This document shows, one piece after another, positions 16,478-24,985 of a stretch of 64,000 nucleotides of DNA (the first letter of the stretch is position 1; each line of letters opens with the position of its first letter). Below the pieces are notes generated by a model, which ran no database searches, was not told the origin of the DNA, and saw only the letters and a list, made by a program, of their open reading frames with translations. Made by a program: the position numbers and the translations under genes. Source of the stretch: Methylocella tundrae (lineage in GTDB: Bacteria > Pseudomonadota > Alphaproteobacteria > Rhizobiales > Beijerinckiaceae). The stretch is taken from assembly GCF_901905185.1 (NCBI RefSeq), contig NZ_CABFMQ020000142.1, forward strand, positions 1 through 64,000, in the 5' to 3' direction.

Positions 16478-17890
16478 TCAGAGAACCTTGCCGGGATTGA
16501 GAATGCCCTGCGGATCGAGCGTTCGTTTCAAGGCGCGCATCAAATCCATCGCGACCTTATCCTTCACTTGTGGCAAAAGATCGCGCTTCAGCTGGCCTAT
16601 GCCATGTTCGGCCGAGATCGAGCCGCCATAACGGATCACAATCGCATGCACAGCCTCGTTGATTGCGTCCCAGCGCGCCAGAAACGCTGCTCTGTCGGCG
16701 CCGACCGGCTGCGACACGTTGCAGTGGATATTGCCGTCGCCAAGATGCCCGAAGGCCACAAGCCGGGCGCCCGGCGCCGCCTCTTTGAGGACGTTCTGCA
16801 CGTCTTCGAGAAAGGCGGGGGCGTCAGTGATGGCGACGCTGACGTCGTGCTTGATCGAGCCGCCCTCGAATCGCTGCGCCTCTGAGAGATGCTCGCGCAA
16901 TCGCCAGAAGGCGGCGCGTTGGGCCTCTGAGGCGGCGATCGCCGCATCCTCGACGAGACCGCTCTCGGCCGCGGCGTTCAGCATGTCGAGCAGACGAGGG
17001 CCAAGACCTTCCGCGTTTTGCGAGCTGAGCTCCAAAAGGACATGCCATTCATGCCTTGCCGCGAGCGGATTGCGCGCGCCCTTGACGTGAGCCAGCACGA
17101 AATCGAGCCCGATGCGGGGAATCAGTTCGAATGCGGTGATCTCGCCGCCGGCCTTTTCCCGCGCGAGATCGAGCAAAGCGACGGCGGCGGCGGGAGAGGG
17201 AAGGCCGATAAAAGCTGTCTCGACGGCGCGCGGCTTTGGAAAGAGTTTCAGCGTCGCCGCCGTGATGACGCCGAGCGTTCCTTCTGAGCCGATGAAGAGA
17301 TCCTTCAGATCATAGCCGGTGTTATCCTTTTTGAGTTTCGACAGGCCGCAGAAGATGCGCCCGTCGGCAAGGACCGCCTCAATCCCGAGCGCGAGATCGC
17401 GGGCGTTGCCGTAAGCGATCACGCCCGTGCCGCCCGCGTTGGTTGCGAGGTTGCCGCCTATGGTGCAGGAGCCTTCCGAGGCGAGGGAGAGAGGAAAAAG
17501 ACGTCCGGCGCGGCCGGCCTCGGCCTGCGCGTGAGCGAGGATCATGCCGGCTTCGACCGTCATCGTGTTCGACGCAAGGTCGATTTCGCGAAGAGCCCGC
17601 ATGCGTTGCAGCGAAAGAACGATCGCCCCGCCGCTCCGATCGGGAATCTGACCGCCGACGAGGCCAGTATTGCCGCCTTGCGGCACGATCGGCGTCCGTG
17701 ATTCGTTGCAAAGCCTGACGACGGCCGCGACCTCCTGCGTCGAGGCGGGACGAACAATGCCGAGCGCCTCGCCCCTATAAAGATCACGCGGCTCGCTGAG
17801 ATAGCCCGCCATATCGGAGGGCGCCGTCAGCACGTGCCCGGCCCCGACGATCGCCCCGAACGCTGCGACAAGGCCGGATTGGCGCGCCAT
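16478..17890 (-). CDS. FAD-linked oxidase (GlcD / D-2-hydroxyglutarate dehydrogenase-like)
   Basis: The 470-residue flavoprotein belongs to the vanillyl-alcohol-oxidase-type family. The FAD-binding domain (about 30-215) contains VVRLCNESRTPIVPQGGNTGLVGG, SEGSCTIGGNLATNAGG and the GSEGTLGVITAATL segment. The C-terminal substrate domain contains HLGDGNIHCN and ends with SAEHGIGQLKRDLL and LDPQGILNPGKVL. This pattern fits D-2-hydroxyglutarate, D-lactate or glycolate dehydrogenase GlcD; the exact substrate cannot be assigned. ATG at 17890 is preferred over a TTG 45 nt upstream. It has no partner subunit genes beside it, which argues against the GlcDEF complex. Confidence 0.88.
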   Translation of the reverse strand: MARQSGLVAAFGAIVGAGHVLTAPSDMAGYLSEPRDLYRGEALGIVRPASTQEVAAVVRLCNESRTPIVPQGGNTGLVGGQIPDRSGGAIVLSLQRMRALREIDLASNTMTVEAGMILAHAQAEAGRAGRLFPLSLASEGSCTIGGNLATNAGGTGVIAYGNARDLALGIEAVLADGRIFCGLSKLKKDNTGYDLKDLFIGSEGTLGVITAATLKLFPKPRAVETAFIGLPSPAAAVALLDLAREKAGGEITAFELIPRIGLDFVLAHVKGARNPLAARHEWHVLLELSSQNAEGLGPRLLDMLNAAAESGLVEDAAIAASEAQRAAFWRLREHLSEAQRFEGGSIKHDVSVAITDAPAFLEDVQNVLKEAAPGARLVAFGHLGDGNIHCNVSQPVGADRAAFLARWDAINEAVHAIVIRYGGSISAEHGIGQLKRDLLPQVKDKVAMDLMRALKRTLDPQGILNPGKVL

Positions 17891-18041
17891 TCGAGCGCCT
17901 GAGCTTCCCACCGCCAAAACTCCTTCCGACGCCAAGCGCGCTTACGCCATGAGCCACGCAACCCGTGAAACCAAAGCCAAAGCTTTCGGCATTGGAACGC
18001 TTGATTTCATTCATGGCTTCAAGCTACAGATGCGTCTGCGT

Positions 18042-18119
18042 AGGAGTGTAGCTCAATTTGGTTAGAGCACCGGTCTCCAAAACCGGGGGTTGGGGGTTCG
18101 AGTCCCTCCTCTCCTGCCA
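18042..18119 (+). tRNA. tRNA-Trp (CCA anticodon)
   Basis: The cloverleaf folds with D stem GCTC/GAGC, an anticodon stem CCGGT/ACCGG around loop CTCCAAA (anticodon CCA), a T arm with GTTCGAGT, and an encoded CCA end. The acceptor stem AGGAGTG/CTCTCCT pairs except for a T-T mismatch at positions 6/67. In many relatives tRNA-Trp precedes secE-nusG; here the neighbour is a minus-strand dsbA-like gene. Confidence 0.93.
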
Positions 18120-18175
18120 CGCAACGCCGGGTCAGCAGGCGGCCAGGCCGCTCTGCGCCGCGCGACCTTCGCTCT

Positions 18176-18961
18176 TTATGAGCAAACCACTTTGCCGCAT
18201 TTTCTGACGTTGGCGATCTTTGCCTGAAGATCATTGTAGCCAACCGCCCCGACGACGACTTCATCGCCGATCACGTAGCTTGGCGTTCCGTTGATGCTCA
18301 GGTCTTTTGCGAGCTCCATCGACTGGTCGATGGCGGCGCTGACTTCGGGCGTCTCGGCGCCTTTGTTCAATTTATCGACGTCGGCGCCGAGATCCTTGGC
18401 GACAGTGATCGCTTCCGCTTTGCCGACGGGCCCGTGTGAGCCGAGAAGTTTCTGGTGGAACTCCCAAAATTTCGCGCCTTTGAATTGATTTGTGGCGGAG
18501 TTCGCGATTTTCGCCGCCTCCACCGACCCAGGGGAGAGAATCGGCAGATCACGCAGAACCACGCGCAGATCGGGATTATCCTTCATCAATCGCGCGAGAT
18601 CGCCGAGCGCGCGTTTGCAATAGCCGCAGTTGTAGTCGAAAAACTCAACCAAGGTAATGGCGCCGCCCGGATTGCCGATCACCGCCTGATTGGCGACGTC
18701 GAAGAGAGGGCTAGCGGGATCGCCGACAATCTGCTGACGCGCTTTGGTCGCGGCGAGCTTTTCGCGCGCATCGAGTTCAGCGGCGGCGTCGCGGAGAATC
18801 TCAGGATTGTTGACGAGATAGGATTTGACGATCGATTCGATTTCGGCTTTCTGCGCCGGCGAAAACTCGTCCGCGCGGACAGGCGAGAAAGCGAAAATGC
18901 CAAGCGCGGCGAAAATCAAGGCTGCGCGGCGGGCGAAAAGCGCTAGGCTTCGCTGAAACAT
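18176..18961 (-). CDS. DsbA-family thiol-disulfide oxidoreductase
   Basis: The 261-residue periplasmic protein resembles DsbA/ScsC/BdbD. It has a signal peptide (about 1-30, cleavage after VRA) and a helical N-terminal extension like that of oligomeric ScsC proteins. The active site CGYC lies in a VEFFDYNCGYCKRAL context near residue 112, and the cis-proline loop reads NGTPSYVIGDEVVVGAVG. Start 18961 is chosen over 18982 because GAGGAG sits 9 nt upstream of it. An extra cysteine pair, CGKVVC, occurs at the very C-terminus. It may act as an oxidase or isomerase for secreted proteins. Confidence 0.88.
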   Translation of the reverse strand: MFQRSLALFARRAALIFAALGIFAFSPVRADEFSPAQKAEIESIVKSYLVNNPEILRDAAAELDAREKLAATKARQQIVGDPASPLFDVANQAVIGNPGGAITLVEFFDYNCGYCKRALGDLARLMKDNPDLRVVLRDLPILSPGSVEAAKIANSATNQFKGAKFWEFHQKLLGSHGPVGKAEAITVAKDLGADVDKLNKGAETPEVSAAIDQSMELAKDLSINGTPSYVIGDEVVVGAVGYNDLQAKIANVRKCGKVVCS

Positions 18962-19122
18962 AAATCTGAACTCCTCGATCATATCCTCGAAATCCTAGAC
19001 CAGAACGCGTTCGGGCGAAATCGCATTCTGCCCTTTAAGCCTTTGTTTTACCGCATAATGCAAGCCCCAAAGGTCTGCAATTTTTCCGCGCCATGCTCTA
19101 GGCTATCGCAGTTCTTTCTGAA

Positions 19123-19158
19123 AATCGAAAGGCCGACTCGTCGCGCGGCCTTTCGATT
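19123..19158 (-). terminator. Rho-independent-like terminator after rne
   Basis: AATCGAAAGGCCG (19123-19135) and CGGCCTTTCGATT (19146-19158) form a perfect 13-bp stem with a 10-nt loop. On the minus strand the stem is followed by a short T-run, TTTTC. It lies 58 nt after the rne stop and before the dsbA-like gene, so it probably ends the rne transcript. Confidence 0.7.
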
Positions 19159-19215
19159 CTAATGAGGGCGTTTGAGCTCAGCGGCGGGCGCCGCAAGGCG
19201 TCTTCGCCAATGATT

Positions 19216-22200
19216 CTATCGGCTAAGGCTCGCTTTCGCGCGCTGCCACCAGCCAGAGCGCTTCGGCCGATTCGGATCCTGTTCCTGCGTCGGCTGTGTC
19301 TCGGGATCGGCAGGTTCATGGGCGGGGACGGACGCCGGCGCTTCGGCCGCCGGAGCGCCTTGGCTAGATTGAAGGTCGAGAACCGGCTCCGCGACCGATT
19401 CGGAGGCGTGGTGCTCCGTCAGAGCCTCGGGAGCATGGCTGACGGCGGGCGCCGCCTCGCCTTCGGCGGAGATTGGATGCCCTTCCGCGGCGGACATATC
19501 GGCAGCCTCGGTCGGAGCTGTTGCCGTCTCGATCCCTGCCGCTGCGCGGCGCGGCGCGCGGGCGCGGGGCGCGCGGCGGCTGCGGCGAGCGGGCGGCGGC
19601 GCTTCAGTCTCTGCGTCAGCATTCGCCGCCGAGGCGTCTCGGGCCTGGCCCTCTAGCGCCAGCTCCGGGGCCACTCCTGCCAGCGTCTCGGCCGCCGCCT
19701 CGGCTGCTGCGTCGCGCGCTTTGACGCCTCTGCGCGACCGGCGGCGCTCGCCTGTTTTGGCGGGTGCGGCCTCCGCGTCGGGGAGAGGAGGGGCCGTCTC
19801 GCCAACCGCTACCGTCTCGACGGGCGCTTCCGCCACGCCTTCTTCGGCGCCAAATCCTGGTTCGGCGTCGGAGGTTGCTTCGCCTTCAAACGCGTTCCCG
19901 GAAGTTGCACCCAAAGGTTGCAAGCCGCCGATCTCGGCCATCACCTGGAGCGCCTCATCGGACGGCTGGGGCGCATTGGCTGCAATGCCTGATCCTTCCC
20001 GATCGCTGCCCCGGCCGCGTCTGCGCCTGCGCCTGCGCCGCCGGCGGCTATCAGCCTCGCTTTCGCTCTCGCCATCCCGCCGCTGACCGTTCTCGTCTTG
20101 CGTCTCGTCCTCGTCCTGAGCCTCGATCGCGGTGAGATGCGAGCCGGACGCGTTCTCTTGCGGCTCTTCGAACTCCACGAGAATCTCCTCGCCGAATTCC
20201 TCGGGTGTGAAATGCGCGGGCTCGCCCGCCGTAAGGGCAAGCGGCTCATGGCCGCCCGACGCGGGTTCGCCGCGCTCGATCGCGTGATAAACGGCGCCGA
20301 TCAGGCTGTCGTCGGAGTCGATCGTGACTGCGACGCCGAAGCGGCGCTCAAGATCGCGTAACGTGGCGCGCTTTTCATTGAGGATATAGAGCGCGACGGG
20401 GGTTCTGGTCTTGACGATGAGGTCGTGGCTCGCGCTCTTGATCAGCGCGTCTTCGACGACGCGCAAAACATGCAGCGCGATGGAAGCAGTAGAGCGCAGC
20501 ATTCCAGATCCCGAGCAATGCGGGCAAATCTCGGTCGAGCCCTCAAGAACGCCCGTGCGAATGCGCTGCCGCGACATTTCAAGGAGGCCAAAATGGGAAA
20601 TCCGGCCGACCTGAATGCGGGCCCGATCGTTTTTCAGTGCGTCCTTCAGCCGCCGCTCGACCGCGCGATTGTTGCGGCCCTCCTCCATGTCGATGAAATC
20701 GACCACGATCAAACCAGCCAGATCGCGCAGACGCAATTGCCGAGCGATTTCGTCGGCCGCTTCGAGATTGGTTCTGAGCGCCGTGTCCTCGATATTGTGC
20801 TCGCGGGTGGAGCGTCCGGAATTGACGTCGATCGCAACCAGAGCTTCGGTCTGGTTGATGACGATATAGCCGCCCGATTTCAGCGTGACCTGATTGAGGA
20901 ACATCGCGTCGAGCTGCGCCTCGACGCCGGATTTCGAGAAAATCGGCTGCGGATCGCGATAGGGCTGAACGCTGCGCGCGTGGCTCGGCATCAGCAGGCG
21001 CATGAAGTCCCGCGCCTCGCGAAAACCTTTTTCGCCCGCGACGACGATATCGTCGATGTCCTTATTGTAGAGATCGCGGATGGCGCGCTTGATCAGCGAT
21101 CCTTCCTCGTAGACGAGCATGGGCGCTGTGGATTTCAGCGTCGTCTCGCGAACGGTCTCCCACATCCGCAGCAAATATTCGAAGTCGCGCTTGACCTCTG
21201 GCTTGGTGCGGCTCGCGCCCGCCGTGCGTAAAATGACGCCCATGCCTTCCGGAACTTCGAGCTCCTGGGCGATTGACTTCAGCCTCTGCCGATCTGTCGA
21301 ATCCGTGATCTTGCGCGAAATTCCGCCGCCGCGCGCCGTGTTCGGCATCAGCACGGAATAGCGGCCGGCGAGGGAGAGATAGGTGGTCAGCGCGGCGCCC
21401 TTGTTGCCGCGTTCTTCCTTGACGACCTGCACCAGAAGCACCTGACGGCGCTTGATGACTTCCTGGATCTTGTACTGCTTGCGATAGCGCTGCGGACGGA
21501 AAGGGACTTCCTCCATGGCGTCTCCGCCAAGCTGCTCCACATGCTCTTCTTCATCTTCGCCGTCTTCATCGGCGTCGGCGGAGCGGCGGTCCCTCGTGCG
21601 CGTATCGGAGCTTGCCTCGGCCTCGCCCGGCCGAAGATCGCCGCTCAAAGCCTCATCGGTCGGCTCGCTGAAGGAGGCTTCGCGTTCGGGCGCGCTTTCG
21701 TCAAAAGCCGCGCCGGCGCGCTCGGCCTCTTCATCAAGACCGCTTTCGGAAGACGCATCGCCGAAAGCCGCGCTGGCGTCGTCCGCGGCGAATGACTCTT
21801 CCGTCCTGACTGCGTTGTGCGATCCCTCGTCGGCGGCGAAAAGCATCTCTGGGGCGCCAGCGGTTTCGAGAGCGCGGCTTTCACCGCTCTCCTGTAGTGA
21901 AGAAGCGCCTTCCTGCGGTTCGAAAGCCGGTTCGGCGCCTGCGTTTGTGTCGGCCTCGACGTCCTGCGAGTCCGCGAAAGGCTCTGACAGCGTCTCACCA
22001 TCGGCGGCGCGCTTTTCGGCGCGCCGTCCGCCCCGATCGCCACGCCGGAACCGGCGGCTGCGCCGCTGACCGCCCGTTTCTTCGTCTTCTTCGTCGCGCT
22101 GGGCTTTCGCCTCTTCGTCGATCAGCGCCTGCCGATCGACAACGGGGATCTGGTAATAGTCCGGGTGAATTTCTGAAAAGGCCAAAAATCCGTGGCGGTT

Positions 22201-22389
22201 GCCGCCGTAATCCACGAAGGCGGCCTGCAGCGAGGGTTCAACGCGCGTGACTTTGGCGAGGTAGATATTGCCGCGGAGCTGCTTTTTGCTGGCGGATTCG
22301 AAATCAAATTCCTCGACGCGATTACCGCGGAGGACGACCACCCGGGTTTCTTCCGGGTGGGACGCATCGATAAGCATTTTGTTGGCCAT
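19216..22389 (-). CDS. rne: Ribonuclease E
   Basis: The 1057-residue endoribonuclease is the degradosome scaffold for mRNA decay and rRNA/tRNA processing. The N-terminus MANKMLIDASHPEETRV starts the S1 domain, which is split by an acidic and basic insertion (about residues 93-295). The catalytic core has the Mg-binding aspartates in VAIDVNSGR and VVDFIDMEEGRNN, and the Zn-link CPHCSGSG near residue 630. The C-terminal half is disordered, with a run of ten arginines (RNA binding) and Ala/Glu-rich stretches. It ends in PKRSGWWQRAK, the GWW motif known in Caulobacter-type RNase E to bind PNPase. A terminator lies downstream and a long leader upstream. Confidence 0.95.
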   Translation of the reverse strand: MANKMLIDASHPEETRVVVLRGNRVEEFDFESASKKQLRGNIYLAKVTRVEPSLQAAFVDYGGNRHGFLAFSEIHPDYYQIPVVDRQALIDEEAKAQRDEEDEETGGQRRSRRFRRGDRGGRRAEKRAADGETLSEPFADSQDVEADTNAGAEPAFEPQEGASSLQESGESRALETAGAPEMLFAADEGSHNAVRTEESFAADDASAAFGDASSESGLDEEAERAGAAFDESAPEREASFSEPTDEALSGDLRPGEAEASSDTRTRDRRSADADEDGEDEEEHVEQLGGDAMEEVPFRPQRYRKQYKIQEVIKRRQVLLVQVVKEERGNKGAALTTYLSLAGRYSVLMPNTARGGGISRKITDSTDRQRLKSIAQELEVPEGMGVILRTAGASRTKPEVKRDFEYLLRMWETVRETTLKSTAPMLVYEEGSLIKRAIRDLYNKDIDDIVVAGEKGFREARDFMRLLMPSHARSVQPYRDPQPIFSKSGVEAQLDAMFLNQVTLKSGGYIVINQTEALVAIDVNSGRSTREHNIEDTALRTNLEAADEIARQLRLRDLAGLIVVDFIDMEEGRNNRAVERRLKDALKNDRARIQVGRISHFGLLEMSRQRIRTGVLEGSTEICPHCSGSGMLRSTASIALHVLRVVEDALIKSASHDLIVKTRTPVALYILNEKRATLRDLERRFGVAVTIDSDDSLIGAVYHAIERGEPASGGHEPLALTAGEPAHFTPEEFGEEILVEFEEPQENASGSHLTAIEAQDEDETQDENGQRRDGESESEADSRRRRRRRRRRGRGSDREGSGIAANAPQPSDEALQVMAEIGGLQPLGATSGNAFEGEATSDAEPGFGAEEGVAEAPVETVAVGETAPPLPDAEAAPAKTGERRRSRRGVKARDAAAEAAAETLAGVAPELALEGQARDASAANADAETEAPPPARRSRRAPRARAPRRAAAGIETATAPTEAADMSAAEGHPISAEGEAAPAVSHAPEALTEHHASESVAEPVLDLQSSQGAPAAEAPASVPAHEPADPETQPTQEQDPNRPKRSGWWQRAKASLSR

Positions 22390-23251
22390 GGGAGACTCGT
22401 TCAGGCGAAACGCGCGCGGGGCCGCGGCCGCCGGTCGAAGTCTTCAATCGAGACAACGGGGCTGATTGCGGCCGACACGGGTGCGCGTCAGGCATTGGAT
22501 GGGAGGGGAAAGGCGAAATCGGCGGCGGGGTCTTGTCCGCCGGGGTGAAAGCGCGACGGCTCGACCAATCCAGACAGGGGCTGCCAAGAGGGCCGCGAAG
22601 ACGACGCATTGATTTTGGCGCCGAGGAATTGAGCGCCGGGGATCTCGCGCCGACAAGACAGTGCGTCCGAACGAACGCGTCGCATATTTCGGCGGTGTGA
22701 CTGACGGTCGTAGAGTGACGCGTCGCGGCGAAATTCATTTTCCTCTTTACCTATTCGAAACGGCTTGCTTGAAAACCGTCCAGAAACACTCTCTCGGCTG
22801 GTTGGGGGATAGCCCGATGCAGCCCATTCCAGAGCCGTCGCATCTCTTTGAAAGGTTTCAAGATGCCGACGACCAAAATGGCGAAATCTGAACCGACTAT
22901 AGCTCTGACGTCCATTTTATCTTCATAGACGCTGAGAAAAGTCGAACGCCGAGGCCAAGATTTGCGGAAAACCAAACAAAATCCGAAGGTCTCAAAACCC
23001 GCGAATCTCCAGGCCGAGAAAGAATATGCTTTCATATCGGGTTCGGAGGCCGTTTGGCAAGTTTTTAGTCGTCTGTGTCTGAGCGGCTACAGCCTGCGGC
23101 CGGCATTCCAGTGACGGTTATAAGGTGTTAACCTCGTTCATCCTATGACTTTGAGCGAGGGATCCGCGCAGGCCGCGACGGCCGGAAGGGATGCTCGCCG
23201 CGGCGACAGCTTGGCGCAAGTTTTCGATCCAATCCTGTCGAAGGGCAACAT
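22390..23251. other. 862-bp intergenic region between divergent rne and amiC
   Basis: No convincing gene is present; the longest frames (94 codons minus at 22751-23035, 76 codons plus at 22661-22891) have no family character. The 22690-23050 part is visibly less GC-rich than its surroundings. It probably contains the rne promoter with a long untranslated leader (rne of other bacteria is autoregulated through its leader) and the amiC promoter. An imperfect palindrome, GGTTA-N7-TTAACC, lies at 23116-23133, 119 nt before amiC. Confidence 0.45.
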
Positions 23252-24742
23252 ATGGCGCTTGAGATGGCTGACATCGCCGCGAAAATCGCCGGTTGGAGAC
23301 GCTTCGCCGCCGCCGTGTTGATGCTCGGCGCGTTGTCGGCGCCCGTCGCACCGGCGCCGCGAGCCGAAGACAGCGCCTCTTCCACCGCCCCCGCCCCGAG
23401 CGCGGCCGGCGCCATCGAAGCCTCCGCCGCGGATCTGGACGACGGCGGGGATCACGCCAGCCTCGTTTTCGAACTATCGGCTCCGGTGGAGGCTGCCGGC
23501 TTTGTCCTTGCCGACCCCGATCGCATTATCATCGACGCATCGGAGATCCGGTTCATGATAGATTCGGAGATCGGCAAAGCGGTGGCGCCCCCCCGGCGGC
23601 ATGGCGATCGTGACGGCGGGGCGTCAGTCAGGACTCTCGTCAACCCGAGGGGCCTCGTCACGTCCTTCCGTTTCGGCCAGATCGAAAAGGGACGCTCGCG
23701 CATCGTCATCGATCTTTCCGGACCGGCCCGCATTGTTCGCGCGGGGTGCGAAAAGAGCGGCGGCGGCGGTAAAACGCGCCTGGTCATCGAACTTGCAAAG
23801 ACCGATCGCGCGCATTTCGCGGCGGCGGCGCAGACCGCCCGCGCGGCGCTGGCGCAGCCGGCTCGAGACCGGATTGCCGAGAAAATACAGTCCGCCGCCG
23901 GCAAGCCGATCGTCATGATCGATCCCGGCCACGGCGGCATTGATCGCGGCGCGAGCGTCAATGGGTTGATCGAAAAAGACCTGGTGCTCGACTTCGCCAA
24001 GGCGCTTGCGGCAAGGCTCGATGCGGACGGGCTCTACCAGCCGGTTCTAACGCGTGAGGACGACAGCTTCATCTCCCTCAGCGAGCGGGTCAGGATGGCG
24101 CGTGACCGTAAAGTTGCATTATTCGTCTCGATCCATGCGGACACGCTGGCCGAGGCGACGGATGTCTCCGGCGCGACGGTTTACACCGTCTCCGATCGGG
24201 CTTCCGATGCGGAAGCGGCGCGCGTCGCCGAGAAGGAGAATCAGGCCGACTCCGCCGCAGGGCTCGACCGTACGGAGGACGCCTCCGAGGTCTCCGATAT
24301 TCTGTTTGATCTGACGCGGCGGGAGACCCGCGCCTATAGCCACGTCTTCGCCCACACCCTTTTGAATTATTGGAAGGTCGCCGGCAGGCTCAATAAGAAT
24401 CCGCAGCGTTCGGCTGGTTTCCGCGTGCTGAAGGCGCCAGACGTCCCATCAGTGCTGCTGGAGCTCGGCTATCTGTCGAACGAAAAGGACGATATCGCTT
24501 TGTCATCGCCGCAATGGCGCGACCAGGCCGTGAGTCGCATGGCTGAAGCGATCAAGGCCTTTTTTTCTGAGCGCGGCACGTCAAATTTCTCTGAGGCCGT
24601 CAAGGATCCGGCGCCTGTGGGAGCTATTTCATCGCCATCGGTCGCGACGCCGGAGCGTCCGGACGCGCCCGAGGGCGACTCCGTGATCGGCAAGGCAGCC
24701 ATTCAGGCGCCCCTTGGGGACTCCGCCAGCGATGCCCGCTGA
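23252..24742 (+). CDS. amiC: N-acetylmuramoyl-L-alanine amidase with AMIN domain
   Basis: The 496-residue enzyme cleaves the amide bond between MurNAc and the stem peptide, mainly at the septum for daughter-cell separation. An N-terminal export signal covers about residues 10-38. The AMIN domain (about 65-200) targets the septum. The Amidase_3 domain (about 218-440) has the zinc ligands in MIDPGHGGIDRGA (about 224), the glutamate in NGLIEKDL, the histidine in SIHADTL and the catalytic glutamate in LLELGYLSNEKD. An insertion with acidic residues after VSDRAS probably contains the autoinhibitory helix. The tail is Pro/Ser-rich. The mrcA gene follows on the same strand after 243 bp. Confidence 0.92.
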   Translation: MALEMADIAAKIAGWRRFAAAVLMLGALSAPVAPAPRAEDSASSTAPAPSAAGAIEASAADLDDGGDHASLVFELSAPVEAAGFVLADPDRIIIDASEIRFMIDSEIGKAVAPPRRHGDRDGGASVRTLVNPRGLVTSFRFGQIEKGRSRIVIDLSGPARIVRAGCEKSGGGGKTRLVIELAKTDRAHFAAAAQTARAALAQPARDRIAEKIQSAAGKPIVMIDPGHGGIDRGASVNGLIEKDLVLDFAKALAARLDADGLYQPVLTREDDSFISLSERVRMARDRKVALFVSIHADTLAEATDVSGATVYTVSDRASDAEAARVAEKENQADSAAGLDRTEDASEVSDILFDLTRRETRAYSHVFAHTLLNYWKVAGRLNKNPQRSAGFRVLKAPDVPSVLLELGYLSNEKDDIALSSPQWRDQAVSRMAEAIKAFFSERGTSNFSEAVKDPAPVGAISSPSVATPERPDAPEGDSVIGKAAIQAPLGDSASDAR

Positions 24743-24985
24743 GCCGGGAGCAGGGGGGGCGGCAATTCGCTCTGGCGTGCGATCGCTTGACAAACTATTA
24801 ACACAAAAGCGCCGCAGGGATGGGCCATCACGCTCTGCGCAGGCTCAAAGCGGCGTGTCATATTGGAGCGTAATCGTTTTATAAACCGAATCGATAACGC
24901 CGCTTGTTTGTTTGATCGCGAGGCCGAGCTGAAAAGTCCGCTACTTTTGGCGGCCCTCGCGCAAAATTTATGAAAAGGCCTCCGT

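Noticed and set aside
20425..21231. 268-codon plus-strand frame inside rne
   Set aside because: It is antisense to the conserved catalytic core of RNase E; the GC-rich codon pattern of rne creates open antisense frames, and the translation has no family character.
22751..23035. 94-codon minus-strand frame in the rne-amiC gap
   Set aside because: No ribosome-binding site or family pattern was seen; it probably lies in the rne leader.
24787..24792. TTGACA as the mrcA promoter -35 element
   Set aside because: The hexamer is perfect but no acceptable -10 hexamer lies 16-18 nt downstream.
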